DNA of 64,000 bases, taken from positions 447,626 through 511,625 of the forward strand of contig NW_019774025.1 of assembly GCF_001039355.2 (NCBI RefSeq). Direction: 5' to 3'. The notes under the pieces were generated by a model, which worked only from the letters and a program-made list of their open reading frames with translations, had not been told where the DNA came from and did not search any database. The position numbers and the translations under genes were made by a program. Positions 1-12,632 of this stretch are shown here, one piece after another. The DNA comes from Lingula anatina. Lineage: Eukaryota > Brachiopoda > Lingulata > Lingulida > Lingulidae. Each line of letters begins with the position of its first letter. The first letter of the stretch is position 1.

Positions 1-23
1 TGAAAGGGCAACATCGTTTAGAT

Positions 24-74
<51 letters not shown>

Positions 75-173
75 AAAATTACACCCTTTAATTTTTTTTT
101 TTTTTTNNNNNNNNNNNNNNNNNNNNNNNNNAAATAAAATGCACACCTTAACATTATTTTCTTGTTTTTGCAG
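1..173. repeat. Poly-T tract and 25-N assembly gap in a MAP3K intron
   Basis: A poly-T run (about 28-70) is followed by an AT-rich segment, a second poly-T run and 25 Ns (107-131). The bases before the gap (71-92) and after it (132-153) are near copies of each other, both starting AAATAAAAT. The gap therefore probably joins two reads or alleles of one T-rich intron segment. The 3' splice acceptor of the first visible kinase exon lies at 171-173. Confidence 0.8.
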
Positions 174-2188
174 GGATCAGTCAAGGATCAGATTCGTTTA
201 TATGGCCCCTTGACAGAAAATGTGACCAGAAAATACACTCGCCAAATTCTGGAAGGAGTAACATATCTACACCACCATATGATTGTCCACAGAGATATTA
301 AAGGTATACTACATCTGTAGAACAGCCCTCGTTTTTCTTTCACATCTTTTCATCTGTAATCTCCCATACCAGTGGCATGCTTTGGATAAACTTGCATTCA
401 TCAATCTGTAAACTTTTCCATCTGTTTTGCTATGGATTGTCTGTTAACCATGTCAGGTGCACTGTTGGTCATTTGTGATACCAATCTGCCGTCTCATTAT
501 CTCCACACTAAGTGCTGAGATGAGTGCAGTGCAGTGTCCTAAATGATAAAAATACAGTGCATGCTCTATCAGTACAGCAGCTCTTAATATTCATGTTACA
601 TTCACATTGATAAAGGACCTTGAACATTATAAATATGATGGTATGCGAAGGATGTTTTGCTCACCTTTGCTATCCAGGACAGTGTTTATTTTATCACCAG
701 CCAATGGAAATCCTTCTAATTTTGAAATAAATCCTCATTTATCTGATACCTCATTAATTCTGTATCACTAGGATATTTTTGTTGTTTATCAGTAGAGCAC
801 TTCAATTTGGGATAAAGTTTGCTACTTTTAACAGGAAACGGTATAAATATCCACAATTTTTTAATCTTCTGTGTTTGTCCTTTACCAATTTCACAGCACG
901 ATATATGCTCAATGACACCATAAATGCCAAAAAGAGTGTTCTTTACAAGAATTTTACTGGGATTTTATGGTACATTGATAAGTCAAGGTAGAAAATTACC
1001 TTGGTTATGTTAATTTTAGTTTATGGAAGTTTTTGTCATAATAATAATAATAATTTGCATGTTTCTGTTTTGCTCACGCATTTCTGTAAAATAACGCTTT
1101 CCTATGAAGCCATACTTTTCAAATCTGTTAGTAAAGATTTACGTGGAGATTCCCTCTTATAAAATACAGGTTGCATTACAAATATGTATATATTTGATGT
1201 TGAAAAATTGCACTGATTTACATTTGGTAAATAACCAAGAGACAAGAAGCTTTGAGGAGAAAGGGACTGGACATCAAAATACCATACCTTTGGATTATCC
1301 TGGTGTCATTTGAATGCTGTTGGTGGTACATAACCTCAAGGCAGCCTAATTCCCTGAACCCTCTAGCCATTAGTGAATAGTTTCTGTTTTATTTCAGCTG
1401 TGTGGTATTCATCAATTCACATCTGACTATGTGATGTGTTTCTTTCTTTCTTCTTTTTAATACAGTATTTTTAAAACATCATGTACACATAGCTTATTTT
1501 TGCTTTAGGTGCCAACATTTTAAGAGATTCTATTGGCAATGTGAAAATTGGTGACTTTGGGGCATCAAAACGTCTGCAGACAATTTGCACCCAGACAGGG
1601 ATGAAGTCGGTGACTGGCACCCCGTACTGGATGTCCCCAGAGGTCATTAATGGAGATGGCTATGGAAGGAAGGCAGATGTGTGGTGGGTTGATCACTTTA
1701 AGCCTCACCCTTGTCTCCTCTATGGATTAAGATTAGTAGACTAGGACTGTAAGATGAATTTGGTATCTGAAAAAAATGGAATTGTCTAGGAATTTTTTTG
1801 TTTCAATTTTTTTTTACAAATTTGAAATTATCAATAAGAGATGTGCAAGGTGGAGGAGATATGTAGCTGTTTCACCTCTCTCTTTTTTTTTTTTTTTGTT
1901 CCAAAGTAAGTGAATACAATAAATACATTTGAAATTGTTTTAACTTCTTCCAGGAGCATTGGTTGCACAGTCGTGGAAATGTTAACCTCAAGTCCACCTT
2001 GGTCGGAGTTTGAAGCGATGGCAGCTATTTTTAAAATTGCCACTGCAGATACACCCCAATATGAACTTCCTGCTCATGTCAGCCTGGTGGCCAGAGACAT
2101 TTTAGAACTATGTTTTAGGAAAAATCAAAAAGACAGACCTTATGCAGAAGAGTTACTAAAACACAGATTCGTCAATGAGTTCACGTAG
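174..2188 (+). CDS. MAP3K2/3: MAP3K2/MAP3K3-type MAP kinase kinase kinase, C-terminal half of the kinase domain (partial)
   Basis: Three exons (174-303, 1509-1683, 1954-2188) join in phase to encode the last 179 residues of a STE-group Ser/Thr kinase; the rest lies left of the window. Exon 1 carries the catalytic-loop HRDIKG. Exon 2 carries DFG, the activation segment ([12 protein letters not shown], the APE motif as SPE) and GYGRKAD. Exon 3 carries the C-lobe helices with [16 protein letters not shown], and the TAG stop is at 2186-2188. [23 protein letters not shown] and [22 protein letters not shown] are close to vertebrate MEKK2/MEKK3, which activate MKK5-ERK5 and other MAPK branches in the cytoplasm. 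Donors are GTATAC and GTGGGT, the latter weak. The N-terminal PB1 domain is not in the window, so I cannot separate MAP3K2 from MAP3K3; one pre-duplication invertebrate gene is likely. Confidence 0.93.
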
Positions 2189-5100
2189 CCTCTCCTGATT
2201 CGACAGGTCCTCGTATGGGAAGCTCTAGTCATCTGTCTGTGATCCGTGGATGTTCTATAAGTTATGTGAAATGGAGGAGATACAGTAGAAGAGCTGGAAC
2301 TTTAAAACTAAGATACTCCTCTGATTAAAGCTGTGGATGATTGGGATGCTGAAGCTGTGCCTCTTTTTGTGTGACTGCCCATGGCGGTCTTCAATTTTTT
2401 TTCTATATTGAGAATTAAATATTTTATCACTGCAATTAAGTCACATTAAATTTATTGGTTGAAGTCCTAGAAGGTATTTGTAATGAGCTTTTGTATATAG
2501 TCCTACTATGTACAGTTTTCTCTGGAGTTGATGTACCTATTTGAAGTTATGACAAATGTTAAAAACTTTAATCATTGAATAACCTTAAATGGATAGATAT
2601 TTGGAATTGGTCATCTATGATCTTCATATTTTCTATATTGTGCTCAATGGCCTGTGGACAGTAAATAGAATTAGAACGTCTGCTCAGAAACTACAGTAAC
2701 TCTGCTTATGCCAATTGAGGAAACTTGTGGTCTTAGCAGTAAATACTTGGTGGATGTTGTTTGAGTTAGATAAGTTCTAAAAAAAGTGCTGAGGACACCA
2801 GGAAGATTTATTGTTTCTGTTATGACATACCAAAATCTCATATACTCTCCGCTTAGATTTAAGTTATTGTAAAGTCTAAGTTTCAGGTAGTGAAGAAATT
2901 ATTTCTTTGAGTTTATTGATTTAAAGACTACAGTTTAAATGTCACATTGGGTTTATTGAACATTATTTTTGTAGAGTTCAGAGACTCTAAGGAATAAAAA
3001 AAAAAAACAGCCACAGTCATGGTTATGGCTGTAGAAGATGCAATAAGGTCATAACTATGTCAACAATGGGCAGTTGTGTACATAATAAATATACAATAAG
3101 TGATCATTTTAGCAACATGATAACAACTATCAGCAGGACTCTGATACATAGACTGTTAGTATGTAAAGTATACATCATATAACCATTGAAATGCAGCTAG
3201 TTCCCTACTTTACCATGTTAACGGCATTGATTGATGTTATTGAAATTATATTCGTCACGATCTGGATAAAACATGCACCATACTCATTGGTAGAAAAAAT
3301 TCTACTGTGGCTTTAAATGAAATTCACAACATCCAATTTTAGGTAGGAGACAATTCAGCATGAAATGATGTAAAAAAAATATGGTTATTACTCAACTTTG
3401 AAACTGCATATATTTCCGTATGCTACTTTTTGGTACTTTTATTTGTTAATCACAAGAACACTTTCTGGCATAAACCAAGCTCACTTTTTGGAAATTTGAA
3501 ATAATATTTCAGATATCACTTTTAAGGCCACATTTTCAAAAATACAAATAGTAAGATATGCTCGAATTTAATAATGACCTCCACATACTACCCACATTTC
3601 TACTCAGTTCTTTTTTTTTTTAATTATTTCAGGGCAGACTATGGTCTTGAATCTCACTCCTACAATTAATGTTTTCTCATCTGGAAGGGTTTGTGCTTAA
3701 AGAAAGGTTGCACTTGTCATATTTGGTTTTTGTATGGACACTGCTGTGTCTGTACATCTGTCACTACCAACTGTTCGTTGTGTCCAATTTTGCCAGCCAT
3801 GTGTCTTAAGTAGGCAGCAAAACTAGCAAAGCTGATAAATTTAAAGTTAAAGTTGATTAAAAGTATAGCTTTGTGTATACTGTAATTGTTAAGAAGTAGG
3901 TACACCACATTTAATACTGCATAACATGGGTTAAAACATGATGTGATTTTGTTTTCAAATCAAAATTTTCTACCATCTGAAATTGATATTTTTCAAGTCA
4001 TTGGGAAAATCACCAATGGTTGCTTTCCATCCAAAGTGTTAGTTAATAAATCTTAATATCATAATGTCAGTTGAATTGAAGGCCAGTGAAGTGTCATTGT
4101 TACAAATTGTACAACAATCCAAACCTGGTGCATCTTTTGCATTGCACTGCAGGTCTTCATAATTGGCAGCTTCAGTTCTTTTTTCAGTGCAGTGTATTTA
4201 AAAGACGAAGGATCTTTTCCTTAGCAGCAATACCTGATCAAGTAAATGTATCGTAGATGCACTTCAAATTTTGGTCACATTATTATTCATTGTGAAGTTG
4301 TCTATAGTACTTAAGAAATCCAATTTATGATGTCGTTTTCCAATGATGGCTTCCTTCAAAGGCAATACTTTAGGATGACAAGGGATAAATATTCCTAGGA
4401 TGTTTGGGAACAATATGCATCTTCTTTGTAATATTTATAATGTACTATTTTCATATATGGAAATATTTTGCAGTCGTGACTGTTTAAAAACTGCTGATCT
4501 CTTAATATGCTGTTGTCATTGTTTAATATGATATATAGATTTATATATCAACTGAAAGTTAGTGGTATGCTGAAGACATTTCTTCCGCCAGACATAGTTG
4601 TCAAAATTTTTTAACTTACTGATGTCAGTTTTACAAATTTGTAGATTTTTACTTGCAAGAAGTTAAAATGAAAATACCTGCCCTTAATATAGAGTAGCAT
4701 TTCACTAAATAATATATATTTAAGTGCATGTTTTGTACATTTTAATTTCTAATGAAGGTATTATTTCTATTGCACACCTTTGCTGCTGGTAATACACGAG
4801 GGAATATTTAGCAAAGACTGTAAAAGTCACTTAAATACAGGATGGTTATTTTTTGTACAGACACCAACTGTAATAAAGGCAATTTTATTAAAACTAAAAA
4901 ATGAATTTTTTAAATATTTAACTAGGCGAGTCATTTACATTTTCCTAGTCTGTGGACAAGATTTTTCCCATAAATATCAGGTACATGTATGTTGAGGTGC
5001 ACTAATACAAACAACAACCAAGCATTGAAGCTGTAGCCTTTAAATAATCGTTCAATTGTAGAAATAAGTAGTATTTATTATTTATTAATATGTAAACATA

Positions 5101-5940
5101 TCTTTTTCATGGAATATTATGCCCAAATTATGTAAAAGCCACATTATTTCTGATTTATGGAATACTTTATTTCAAAAGATATGCATTTCAATGATTTTGG
5201 CACCACTGGAGAACAATTTGTTACAAACTTATTCCTAATGCTCCAGAAAATTATAGACAAATCTGCTCTTACTGGTAAAATACTTCGTCAATATCCCATC
5301 AATCTACCATTGATCATAATGAAATCTATCTTACAACTGGTAAAAAATATCCTTACACTGAATGTTGTATAGTGAAAAGCAAAATTGATTTGCCTCTTTC
5401 CAGAAAAACTTAAACCCACAATGAAACCCAATCATATTCCAAATTTGCTTATAGCCACAGTTGGATACCCGCCCAGTCTCCACACTACCTTATACCCATG
5501 AGGCTTAACACCATGATATTTAAAATGAAAATAAATTTCCAAATTTTTTAATACAATATATCACCTATCAGCCCTTAATTGTGCTACAAATCATTAATTC
5601 AAAATGCTGAGGCTATTCCTCCCATGTGGTACTCCCTCTCTCACTCACACCCTTCACTTAACATTTTTCAAGTTTTCATATCCTGGTTTTGTTAAGAAGT
5701 ATTACTAGTCAAGAAGAGATAAAGCCACACTAGAAATTACAATATACTTATAACATCTGGTTTTGCAAACTTTTTGGGTAATATTGCATCAATTTCCACA
5801 ATCATCTTCTGAGAAATAGAAAGTATAGCATTCTTTTTTGCTTTTGTTGTTGTTCTTAAGGGGTCATCTACTAAACAATTTGTTAGAAGAGACACAGTAT
5901 GATGGTGTTGTAATGAGGTTATAACATATGGTTTCCACTA
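2189..5940. other. MAP3K 3' UTR and convergent intergenic region
   Basis: No coding exon is recognised. AT-rich sequence follows the kinase stop. Candidate AATAAA poly(A) signals on the plus strand occur at 2993-2998 (followed by an A run), 3084-3089 and 4872-4877, so the 3' UTR could be 0.8 to 2.7 kb. The right end must also hold the 3' UTR of SLC35F5, which runs leftwards from 5941. The short open frames here show no protein similarity that I recognise. Confidence 0.6.
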
Positions 5941-6269
5941 TTATGTCCCAGTAGGAGAATTTACTATAAGACTCTCAGTTTGTTCTTGATCCAAATCGCG
6001 TAACCTGCAAACACAAGGGAATATTTAAATAAATAAAATAGAAAATTATAACACAAGTGAGCACAAAGGCAATTAATCATAAATAAACAAACAAACAGAA
6101 ATCAATATAATCAACATAAATTATACAGCTTGAATGATGCACCAACTCTAAAGTACAGACAGAAGCCATCTTCAATGCATGCGTCATCAAATTGTGTGCA
6201 CGAAAATGGAACATTATTGCATTTTCAGCTGAGAACTTGTACAAAAACATCTTACAATTTTATAAATCA

Positions 6270-6300
<31 letters not shown>

Positions 6301-9300
6301 TTTTGAATTTGAACCTACCTGACAGGTGGCCTTGCTTTTACTATACAATGAATGCATTTTTTAATAGCTAATAGCACTGGGTCCCAGTTCTCATAATAAG
6401 AAAATAAAGTGACAGCAAAGAATGAGAGGAAGACTGGAAAAGTCCCTACATAGAATCTCCAGGTGTAGCTCTTTTCCTAAAACAAAATTACATATTGTAA
6501 ATCAGAGTCCACAATTTGGATGCAAAAAAAAAAAAAAAAAAAAAGAAAATGCCAACTGCTCTCTCACAAAAAGCTCTGTTTTTTACAACATGGACAGATT
6601 TAATAACAACAGCATTGTATACAAAAAACAATGCTCACAATATTGCATCTGACTTGGACTAGCATAAGGCATTTAGTGTGGAGGGGGGTAATAGACTCAC
6701 CTGAAATATTATGTCTGCCAGCACTGTTAATGGAATTGTAAGGCTGAGAGATAATGTGGCTAGCAGTGATGAGGTTAAGAAACAGCCCCTGCAACATCAA
6801 TACAAAAACAATACAAATATTCAAATTACACTATCAAATATTCAGGCCTTCCCTGTCACATGAGACCAGTTTTGTTAGGATTGACTGAAAATGTAGATGT
6901 CAGATAAAACTGCACAAAATTAATTTATTAAACACTGTTCAAAAAACACACTGAGAGGTCTTTCACATGTAATGTTTCAAGAGATATTGTTTAAAAAAAA
7001 ACTGTGCCGGTTATTAACAGGAATATTTTTTGTGAAAATTTGAGAAAAATTTAAAAACCTGGCCAGATTTTTTATCATTTACATAACATTTATAAAAAAA
7101 AACTTTTGACGTTAAATTTCAGGTTTGCCATATCTTTTTTAAAAAATCATTTATCCCACCCAGGGTGAGCTTACCATAACCAGAGCAGATCTGAGAGTAC
7201 TGTTCCAATGAGTCCATTGACTAGTAGGAATAACCACTGCTCTTTGGTAGGCCATTGGAACACTTCTGCCTTGGAGTAGTGCAGGATAAAGAACCCAGGC
7301 CACAACATGATGAAGTTAAATAGCCCAACAAATCCTGAAACAAAAACATTGGTAAACTAAATGTTCAAAGAGATGGGGTGGTCTTATTTTAACCAATACA
7401 ACTCAAATTAAATTAAATAAAAATGAGTAAATAAAACCCAACTAGAATAGTGTTCTAGAAAATGAGTTAATCAAAGTACATTGTTACTTACCAAAAAACA
7501 ATGGCAGATCTACTTTATCTTCATTTTCTACTTTTCTTTTGAGCATCACAGTGTACACAGCATATAATATGGCACCACACAAAGCCCACAGTGCTCCTAG
7601 GGGAATTGTGCCTTCCATGGATTTATCTTCCCAACACACCAGAAGAACCCCTCCAATACTGAAATTAAACATTGATATTATAGGGATATACTGATATACT
7701 AGTACTGATATACTTTATGCAGGAATAAAAATTGATTGACAATTAAAATTGTCATGTCTAGTATGAAAACTGCTTTTAAAAAATTAACTGGGATAACTGT
7801 GTAAGCAGTTTTTTCTCACAACTGACGTTTCAAATTATATTTTTAGTATTTGTAAGTTTAATTTTTTTCTTTCTAAAAATCTTTTCTTTTATTTTGGGTA
7901 TCATAAATCCTTTACCCAGCACGTAAATTTGCTGTATTGTAAATTTACTGTACCTCAATAATACTGCTGTTAATTTTGATAGTGAAAATCTATCAATACT
8001 AGAACTAGGGAATATGGCTGCCAGAACCAGAGTGAAGAGACATGACGTGGAAGACAGCACATTCACTATGCCTGCCTGGGTGTCACTAAGAGCTTCTTGG
8101 TATGCCAGGTTGCCAAAAAACCACTGCAAGTCAAAAGAAATAATCACTTATTTTCTACATGTATTTCTACAAACCTGAAATTGTATGACTCATGACTTGA
8201 CATAGTTTGCTGTATTGTATACTAGAATCATCATCAGAAGTGATATCTATTCTTAATTTGTTACATAACCAACCAACAGTTGGTGGTCTTCTTCAGCTAT
8301 GCCGTTTTAGACCAAAAAAAAAAAAAAACATGAATCCCTTTAAAAGCTTTAACCAAACACAAACATTCAATATACCAGCACAAGTGCATATATATATAAA
8401 ACACCAGAATGTGAATGTTACCTACCACAATACAGAAAATCAGGCTGAGTTTGACAACCTGTCTAATGGTGAGTCTGTTCAGTGCTCTCTGCCTGGCCTC
8501 CTCGGCACGTATGGATGCAGCATAGGACAGCCTGGCCAGTACTGCATCCTCTGCATGATGGTCTGTGAGGAATATGATGAGTATGTTGATTACAATAATA
8601 AGCACACTCAGAACAGCGGACTTAAAGATATGTGGATCAAATATGGCCAACCCACTTGAATGCTTGTCACATATAAGTAATACCTGCAGGGAATCTATTC
8701 AGCGTCTACTCGAGAATTAAGCGGCAAGCTTTTAGGTGGGTCGCCATATTTGATCTGCAGATCTGCTAGTTTGCTGTTCTGAATACTTCCTATTAAATGA
8801 TCTTTTCAATGGGCAAACATTATCAACTTTTCAGATGCATAATTTTATGAGCACAAAAATTACATTCCTATAAAGCATTTGTGGTGCTTTTTTACTGCAC
8901 AGGATAGAACTAAAGAGCAGCCTGCTTTTTTTAATTTGTTGCTACTTCTCAGTAGGAGGAGTGTTCTAATTTTAAGGAGGAATGAATTTTTCTTTCTTTT
9001 ATTCTTTTTGTCTGTATATTGTCTAGACATTAATTGGATTCTACACAAACAAAATGCAGGAATCCAAAGAATACACAATAAATTCAAAGTAAATCTCTTC
9101 TATAATTTTATTAAGGGGTCAAACTTGTATCGCCTTATGTTAACCTCTTACCTGGCAACTGTCTAACTTCTGATATGCTGCTAAATCTGACAGACCTTGA
9201 AACTAAAAGAACAAGATAGCACAGCTTATAAAAACATATCAGCAGGGGTGACTTTATGTGCTAATGTGAATCGACAGATCTATAGAAGTAATAAGTTTCA

Positions 9301-11169
9301 GTGCAGTGCAAACACTGGCTGGTGGTGGGTCAAATGAAAAGCACATAGACTTCTTCACTTTAAATACAATAACTTTATTAATTGAGAAATTATTTATGTA
9401 TTAAAAGGAGACTAACACTACCTTCTCTTATGGCAGCTATGCATTGTTTGCAAATAAGACAAAAATCAGCCTACAACTCTTAAAAATATGTGCAAAAGGT
9501 TGACTTTCAGCTTTTGTATAAATTTATTAAAATATTCATAATTCAATCTTCATGCTAGTCAGTGGCAGCTTCATATGCTGTGAGTCTACACTCAGCCTTG
9601 CTCTACTTACTTGAGCCATCATCCGATTCAGTTCCACTACGCCTGTCATTAATGGGTACATATTTGGGTTCACTCTGAAAATTAAAATTGAGCACAAAAG
9701 CTGACATTAAATGTAAGAATTCTTAGAAACTTTTCTTATTTATCTTTCATTTAGCCCATTTCATAATTTCATAATTTATCGCCAATGGGACTGGTATCTA
9801 TATGAACTGTTGCTCTGAAGGTAATATGCCATTACCTGCCATTGAGTTTTAACACAATGTAGCATGCTGGCAAGAGAGATAAACCCACTTAAGTTAAGTG
9901 CTTGGTATGCCTATGACACTAATGAATTGCTGATGAATAATATCAAATAGGGGCACCAGGAATTGCTATTTTTTTTCATCAAAACCAATGTAGTAATAAG
10001 GTGCAAAAAGGATTTTTTTTTAACAGGCTACAGGCTATCCCATTTGTTTTATGTGTTAATGTCAATAATCACTAATTTTTGTTTCTTATGACTAAGTAGT
10101 AATTCAAATGTGCTTTACCAACTGGTCTTGTTCTGTGGTGTCTTCAGTTACTATACTGGATATCTGAAATAAGAATGTATAAGATATCAGTAGTGGCACC
10201 ACAATAAGGCAATTTTTTCCGCTAATTAAAACAAATTTGGTTTTATCAATATAAGAAAATATGTAGCAGATCATGTGGATTAAAACTGTGACTTAGGCTG
10301 CACTTGCTAAGATTGAAGATAGCTTTTTCACATCTTAAACCAAACTCTCACTTTAACATTAACGCACAAAAAATATTGTGCAAAACGGCAACTTGAAATC
10401 CAAATGTTTACATCCAAACCTATATGTGCTGTAAGCTCAATATTATTCATTATCCTGTTTTAGGGAAAAAAGACGTTAGCTTCAGATCTACAAATACCCA
10501 TTCATCCTAACCCTACCCCATTACTCCTTCTACACTGCTGTCGCCATGGTTTCCAAAAGATAAAACCCGACAAGTAGAGCATAAACATGGAATTCTTCAC
10601 ATAGGTACTGAAAAATGGCTTTCTGTAGTGTTCATTTCTAAACAGATACTGAAACAGAAAAGAAAGACAGATATCAAACCAAACAAATATGCTAAGCACA
10701 TTTTACTTTGTCTAAATAATTCTTTATAAGGTTTTCATGATTCAACAAACATATTATGATATAAATAATTAAGTTACATCTTGGATTTTAATACTAGAAC
10801 CTTCAAAAGATCTTTTCCACTTGGTAACAACTCTTCTAATGGAAAAGTTTGTTATTTCTATCCCTACCAATTCAAAAATAGTGATAATAAGTTTGCCCTT
10901 TTCCTTGGCTTTAGAGAAATAAAGAAGATTTTTTGACAAAAGTAAGTTTGCCCTTTTCCTTGGCTTTAGAGAAATAAAGAAGTTTTTTTGACAAAAGAGG
11001 TGTCAGGAGTCAAATTTCTTTTCAGTGCTATAACTCAGTTTCATTTCAGAAACCCAATACTTACCTCAGTGAGCTCTGAGGATGCAACCCAAATGATATC
11101 AACCAGAAGTAAGATAATTGTACCAAAAAACAAGCGCTGTGATTTGGTGAGGCTGACCAGGCTTAACAT
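5941..11169 (-). CDS. SLC35F5: Solute carrier family 35 member F5 (drug/metabolite transporter superfamily)
   Basis: Twelve coding exons on the minus strand join in phase to 446 aa: 11065-11169, 10517-10648, 10119-10163, 9611-9674, 9152-9202, 8426-8562, 7954-8123, 7492-7658, 7175-7334, 6701-6788, 6319-6476, 5941-6004. The protein is a multi-pass EamA-like transporter; the family substrate is not established. Diagnostic segments shared with vertebrate SLC35F5 are [15 protein letters not shown] (first membrane helix), [38 protein letters not shown] (about residues 187-194), [35 protein letters not shown] and ENWDPV. A charged cytosolic loop (exons 3-6) separates helix pairs, as in the family. 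The human protein is longer (about 520 aa), mainly because it has an N-terminal extension. Here an in-frame TAG lies just upstream of the chosen ATG, so the short N terminus looks real unless another 5' exon is spliced in. It is convergent with the MAP3K gene and divergent from HYLS1. Confidence 0.95.
6271..6300. repeat. (ATT)n microsatellite
   Basis: A short ATT run lies in the last SLC35F5 intron, 19 bp downstream (in gene sense) of the exon 11 donor. Confidence 0.9.
8595..8800. mobile_element. Imperfect palindromic element beside SLC35F5 exon 6 (MITE-like)
   Basis: The plus sequence at about 8596-8667 is an imperfect inverted copy of about 8721-8798. The best blocks are CAGAACAGC and GATCAAATATGGC, present in both arms. 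The arms enclose about 55 bp, so the whole can fold into a long hairpin. It sits about 30 bp upstream (gene sense) of the acceptor of SLC35F5 exon 6 (CAG at 8565-8563). No target duplication could be fixed. Confidence 0.6.
10888..10997. repeat. Tandem duplication, 2 x 55 bp, in SLC35F5 intron 1
   Basis: Units 10888-10942 and 10943-10997 are nearly identical. They differ at one base in the T-rich part, where A is replaced by T. Both contain TTGCCCTTTTCCTTGGC. They lie between coding exons 1 and 2 of SLC35F5 and upset neither splice site. Confidence 0.92.
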
Positions 11170-11198
11170 TATTCTCTACTAGTTGAACCAGTTTCCAT
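11169..11198 (-). promoter_or_regulatory. Upstream ORF whose stop overlaps the SLC35F5 start codon
   Basis: On the minus strand an ATG at 11198-11196 opens a 9-codon frame ending in TAA at 11171-11169. The final A of that stop is the A of the SLC35F5 ATG, giving TAATG. A possible 3' splice acceptor (pyrimidine/T-rich tract then TAG) lies just upstream near 11205-11212, so the uORF would be in the same exon as the start. Such overlaps can impose reinitiation-dependent translation. Whether the transcript includes this ATG is inferred. Confidence 0.5.
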
Positions 11199-12400
11199 TC
11201 GCTACTAGACTAAAAAACAAATATCACTTTGTATTATTATTGAACATTCATGACTCAGGAAAAAATTGGAGTGTGCTTGTCTGTCAAAGTACATATATGC
11301 ATGTGAAATTTGTCTGACCAACAGTATAAACATCATTTGTAACAATATATGGGTTAAATTGAAATTATAATAAGTAACATTTCAAAACCAATGTTGGGTT
11401 GTATGAAAGCCATATAGCACTATACAACCCAACACTGTCAGCTATTCTGTATTATACTCTAACTCAATACCAGGAAGAGGCGTGTTAATCTGTTAAACTG
11501 ATTGAATTCATCCAGAGTACCCGAGAAGTTAGATCAATTTATGTATACAGATAGTTTCAATGAGAATGAACCTTTAGGTCCTAACCAAAAGTTACAGTTT
11601 CATTCTATCTATGCTTCACTTTTAAATCTCTTTTTTTTTAATCAAATTTTCCCCTTTCCAGGGTCAACCACAATTCTCGCCAGGTCAAGCCAGAATCCTA
11701 TCCAAGGTCTGTCTGAAAATGTCTGAGTTTCAAAAATTGCTTTATAATTGTCTGTTTACACTGTTAAATATTTTGCTGAGGTTCAGAGAAAGTGGAAATG
11801 AAGTGTAGGAAAAAACTTGGAAGTTTAGATATTGACATCTATGGATACATACAGTATTTGGCAAATACACTAGTATACCACCGATTATAATAATATAAAC
11901 AGGAATGCATGAATTAAGATCACTTTGTTTGAATTGTGATAAGGGCAGAAGACTCGGACTTTCAATGCGTGTTAAACATACACACAAAAAAAAATATAAT
12001 TTGACTTTGAAGATATACTTAGAACTGTCTGTCAACCACAATAATTGTAAAGTGGTCTCTCTCTGTCTGCCTGTCTGTATATAAATTTATCTATATACTT
12101 GTGTTTTTCCAGAATTGGTGAAGGACATTAAGCGACTTATCAGTTTTGGTAATGCAGTTCACAGCTGATAATGCTCTGAATGATCCTGAATGTGGCTGAA
12201 GTGGCATAATCGAGCTGTGACACATATTTTTGCTTTGATAGTTATGAGAATAGAGGGTACCTGAAGACGAAAAACAAGCTAAATCGCAATCTTACCCTAC
12301 CGTATTAAGATGCAGAACTGGATAACTAACGTATCAAATGCAATCTGCTATTACCTGATGCTAAATTCACTCAGGTCGGTTTGACGGTGTTACTTCCCCT
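11199..12400. promoter_or_regulatory. Divergent promoter region between SLC35F5 and HYLS1
   Basis: About 1.2 kb separates the SLC35F5 leader from the HYLS1 leader, and no coding exon was found in it. On the minus strand a good donor (GTAAGATT, near 12290) could end a noncoding first exon of SLC35F5. The stretch nearest HYLS1 is less AT-rich and contains CG dinucleotides. Start sites cannot be read from the sequence alone. Confidence 0.5.
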
Positions 12401-12519
12401 CTTCGCCATGTTTGTTGACATCTCGCAAAATCACGCTCTGAAACGTGATCGCATCAGCGGCTGGTTTTCAATTTCAAATATTTTCTTTTGACCCTGCTTC
12501 CATACATAATTACAACCAG
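12401..12519 (+). other. HYLS1: Probable noncoding first exon of HYLS1
   Basis: A strong donor (CCAG then GTAAGG) at 12519/12520 lies upstream of the first coding exon, whose acceptor ends at 12629. The left boundary is a guess. An ATG near 12410 would open a short frame ending before the donor; it could be a uORF or could lie upstream of the transcription start. Confidence 0.5.
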
Positions 12520-12632
12520 GTAAGGGTGATTTGGATACCAAGTTTTAAAGAGCCTTGCCTTAGAGAAGAGTCAGTAGGATAGAATTTATACTTTAATATA
12601 CTTTTATATATTCATAATTGATACTACAGGTC

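Noticed and set aside
8567..8650. Extension of the minus-strand frame beyond SLC35F5 exon 6 (would add a hydrophobic N terminus)
   Set aside because: The upstream part comes from intron and palindromic element. A CAG acceptor at 8565-8563 and the exon at 9152-9202 restore the conserved VRFSS...RQLP segment in phase.
10502..10516. Read-through of SLC35F5 exon 2 into further codons
   Set aside because: A GTAGGG donor ends the exon at 10517, and exon 3 continues in phase to the conserved SEP.YVP segment.
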